Source: Thermoflexales bacterium | GTDB taxonomy: Bacteria > Chloroflexota > Anaerolineae > Fen-1058 | Reading direction: 5' to 3' | Assembly: GCA_016931085.1 (NCBI GenBank) | Contig: JAFGFO010000180.1 | Span: 1-6,010 of the forward strand | Length of the DNA stretch: 6,010 nucleotides | The notes under the pieces: generated by a model | The model's input: the letters and a program-made list of their open reading frames with translations, nothing else | The model's database searches: none | What the model was told of the DNA's origin: nothing | Made by a program: the position numbers and the translations under genes | In this document: one piece after another, positions 4,522 through 6,010 of the stretch | How positions within the stretch are numbered: the stretch's first letter is position 1 | How the letters are laid out: every line of letters starts with the position of its first letter

Positions 4522-5901
4522 CTATTTGCCGCCCAACGCCAGCTCGAGCGCCTCGCCCAGGCTGCGCGCGCCGAGCAGCTCCAGCCCGTGCGGCGCTTCC
4601 TCGCTCTTGCGGTGGACGCCCTTGGGCACCACGCAGCGGCGAAAGCCCAGCTTGGCCGCCTCGCGCAGGCGGGCCGCTACCTGTCCCACGCCGCGCAGCT
4701 CGCCCGACAAGCCCACTTCGCCGACTAGGGCCACGTCCGGCGCGACGGGCATGTCGCGCATCGACGAGGCCACCGCCACGGCCACCGCCAGGTCGGCCGC
4801 CGGCTCGTCGACCTGCAGCCCGCCCACCACGTTGACAAACACATCCTGGTCGTGCAGGCGCACGCCGCAGCGTTTTTGCAGCACGGCCACCAGCAGCAGC
4901 AGGCGGTTAAAGTCCACCCCATTGGCGGTGCGGCGCGGCAGCCCAAACGAGGTAGTCGAGGTCAGGGCTTGCACCTCGACCAGCAGCGGGCGAGTGCCTT
5001 CCATCGTCACCGCGATGGACGAGCCGGGGGCTGCCACCAGGCGCTCGGCCAGGAAGGCCTCGGACGGGTTGGCCACCTCGACCATGCCGTCGCCGCGCAT
5101 CTCGAACACGCCCACCTCCGACGTGGCCCCGAAGCGGTTTTTCACGCTGCGCAGCAAGCGATAGGTGTGATAGCGCTCGCCTTCCAGGTAGAGCACCGTG
5201 TCCACGATGTGCTCCAAGACCTTGGGGCCGGCGATGGCGCCGGCCTTGGTGACGTGCCCGACCAGGAAGACAGCAATGCCGCTGGCCTTGGCCAGGTGCT
5301 GCAGCCGCCCGGCGCACTCGCGCACCTGGCTGATCGAGCCGGCCGTCGAGCTGAGCTCTTCCAGATAGGTGGTCTGGATCGAGTCGATCACGACGATGCG
5401 GGGCTTGATCTCCAAGATGTGTCCCAGGATCACTTCCAGGTCTGTTTCGGTCAGCAAGAGCAAGTGATCGGTGGTCAGGCCAACCCGGTCGGCGCGCATC
5501 TTGAGCTGCTGGACCGACTCTTCGCCCGAAGCGTACAACACCGGGCAGTCGGCCGTGGCCAGGCTGGCGGCCAACTGGATGAGCAGCGTGCTCTTACCGA
5601 TGCCCGGGTCGCCGCTGACCAGGATCAGTGAGCCTGGCACGATGCCGCCGCCCAAGACGCGCGACAGCTCTTCAATTTCCACCGGGATGCGTCCCAGGTC
5701 GACGAGCTTGACCTCGCTCAGGCGTTGGGGCGGCGTGCGCGGCGTGGCAGAGGCGGACGAGACGGCGCGTGGTTGGCGCTCCTCGACCACCTCGACCAGG
5801 CTGTTCCATTCGCCGCAATCGGGGCAGCGCCCCATCCACTTGAGCTGTTGAGCGCCGCACTGCTGGCAGACAAAGGTGGTGCGTGTCTTGGGTTTGGGCA
5901 T
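4522..5901 (-). CDS. radA: DNA repair protein RadA (Sms), branch-migration ATPase
   Basis: RadA is a RecA-related hexameric ATPase that extends and processes recombination intermediates during repair and transformation. The 459-residue length fits the family (E. coli RadA is about 460). In order it shows an N-terminal C4 zinc finger (CQQC 12-15, CPDC 26-29), Walker A GDPGIGKST (97-105, K103), Walker B RIVVIDSIQT (168-177), the RadA-specific KNRFG motif (254-258) and a C-terminal Lon-protease-like domain (about 280-455) including GEVGLSGELRGV. That domain is structural, not proteolytic, in this family. The ATG at 5901 has AGGAG eight bases upstream. The gene is convergent with the peptidase operon, and the palindromes and transposase lie directly downstream of it. 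No clear promoter is visible in the short upstream stretch, much of which is repeat sequence. Confidence 0.97.
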   Translation of the reverse strand: MPKPKTRTTFVCQQCGAQQLKWMGRCPDCGEWNSLVEVVEERQPRAVSSASATPRTPPQRLSEVKLVDLGRIPVEIEELSRVLGGGIVPGSLILVSGDPGIGKSTLLIQLAASLATADCPVLYASGEESVQQLKMRADRVGLTTDHLLLLTETDLEVILGHILEIKPRIVVIDSIQTTYLEELSSTAGSISQVRECAGRLQHLAKASGIAVFLVGHVTKAGAIAGPKVLEHIVDTVLYLEGERYHTYRLLRSVKNRFGATSEVGVFEMRGDGMVEVANPSEAFLAERLVAAPGSSIAVTMEGTRPLLVEVQALTSTTSFGLPRRTANGVDFNRLLLLVAVLQKRCGVRLHDQDVFVNVVGGLQVDEPAADLAVAVAVASSMRDMPVAPDVALVGEVGLSGELRGVGQVAARLREAAKLGFRRCVVPKGVHRKSEEAPHGLELLGARSLGEALELALGGK

Positions 5902-5909
5902 CGTGATTT

Positions 5910-5914
5910 CTCCT
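5910..5914 (-). promoter_or_regulatory. Ribosome binding site of radA
   Basis: AGGAG on the minus strand lies eight bases before the ATG at 5901, which confirms this start. Confidence 0.75.
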
Positions 5915-5946
5915 GCTAGCAGACTGTCGGAGAGACGATTTTGTAG

Positions 5947-6010
5947 GGCGGCTTTCCACGCCGAAGGCGTCCTGTGGATAGCCGCCAGGCTTGCGGCAGG
6001 TATGGAAACC
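5947..6010. repeat. Nested palindromic repeat upstream of radA, cut by the window edge
   Basis: Arms GGCGGCTTTCCAC (5947-5959) and GTGGATAGCCGCC (5974-5986) pair at 12 of 13 positions. Inside them is a tight hairpin CGCC-GAA-GGCG (5959-5969). A further arm pair GCCGC/GCGGC (5981-5985 and 5993-5997) follows. The last bases, TATGGAAACC, are complementary to part of the left arm (TTTCCA), so an outer inverted repeat probably closes beyond the window. This looks like a dispersed palindromic repeat or small MITE, but its full extent cannot be seen. Confidence 0.6.

Noticed and set aside
4852..5631. 259-aa plus-strand open frame opposite radA
   Set aside because: It is an antisense shadow of a complete, motif-verified radA gene.

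Overview
The window is bacterial chromosome, GC-rich apart from one insert. It most resembles a member of the Chloroflexota. That placement is an inference from the Rho and LysM/M23 protein style and from the dispersed repeats (a 'CTGAGCG..GCGAAG' hairpin pair and a 'GTAGGGCGG' palindromic repeat); no single marker in the window proves it.

Layout on the plus strand: the 3' part of rho (1-969) is followed by about 285 bases without a gene (970-1255). This gap holds a dispersed inverted repeat whose two arms carry compensatory base changes (1000-1067), three consecutive small palindromes (1109-1152), a near-consensus sigma-70 promoter (TTGACA-N16-TATAAT, 1162-1189) and a ribosome binding site. 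One of the palindromes matches the gram-positive type LexA operator core GAAC-N4-GTTC. The promoter drives a two-gene tandem operon (1256-2458 and 2476-3630) of paralogous membrane-anchored, double-LysM, M23-family cell-wall peptidases, 17 bases apart, both with complete zinc-peptidase residues.

Between the 3' end of this operon and the 3' end of radA lies a compact element (about 3665-4513). It consists of a head-to-tail array of eleven 13-bp palindromes at a 19-bp period, a decayed convergent pair of the same palindrome, a minus-strand REP-associated HUH/Y1 tyrosine transposase (RAYT) gene, and two more palindromes at the same 19-bp period but in inverted orientation. The outer ends form a 34-bp imperfect inverted repeat (28/34). 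The coding part of the insert is visibly lower in GC than its neighbours.

On the minus strand, radA (4522-5901) is complete and encodes the C4 zinc finger, RecA-like and Lon-like protein of recombinational DNA repair. The transposase lies 56 bases downstream of it on the same strand and could be reached by read-through. Upstream of radA a second, different palindromic repeat runs off the window edge.

The most interesting items are the RAYT gene with its palindrome arrays, and the possible LexA-type operator in front of the peptidase operon, which would connect cell-wall cleavage to DNA damage. The rest is ordinary housekeeping content.
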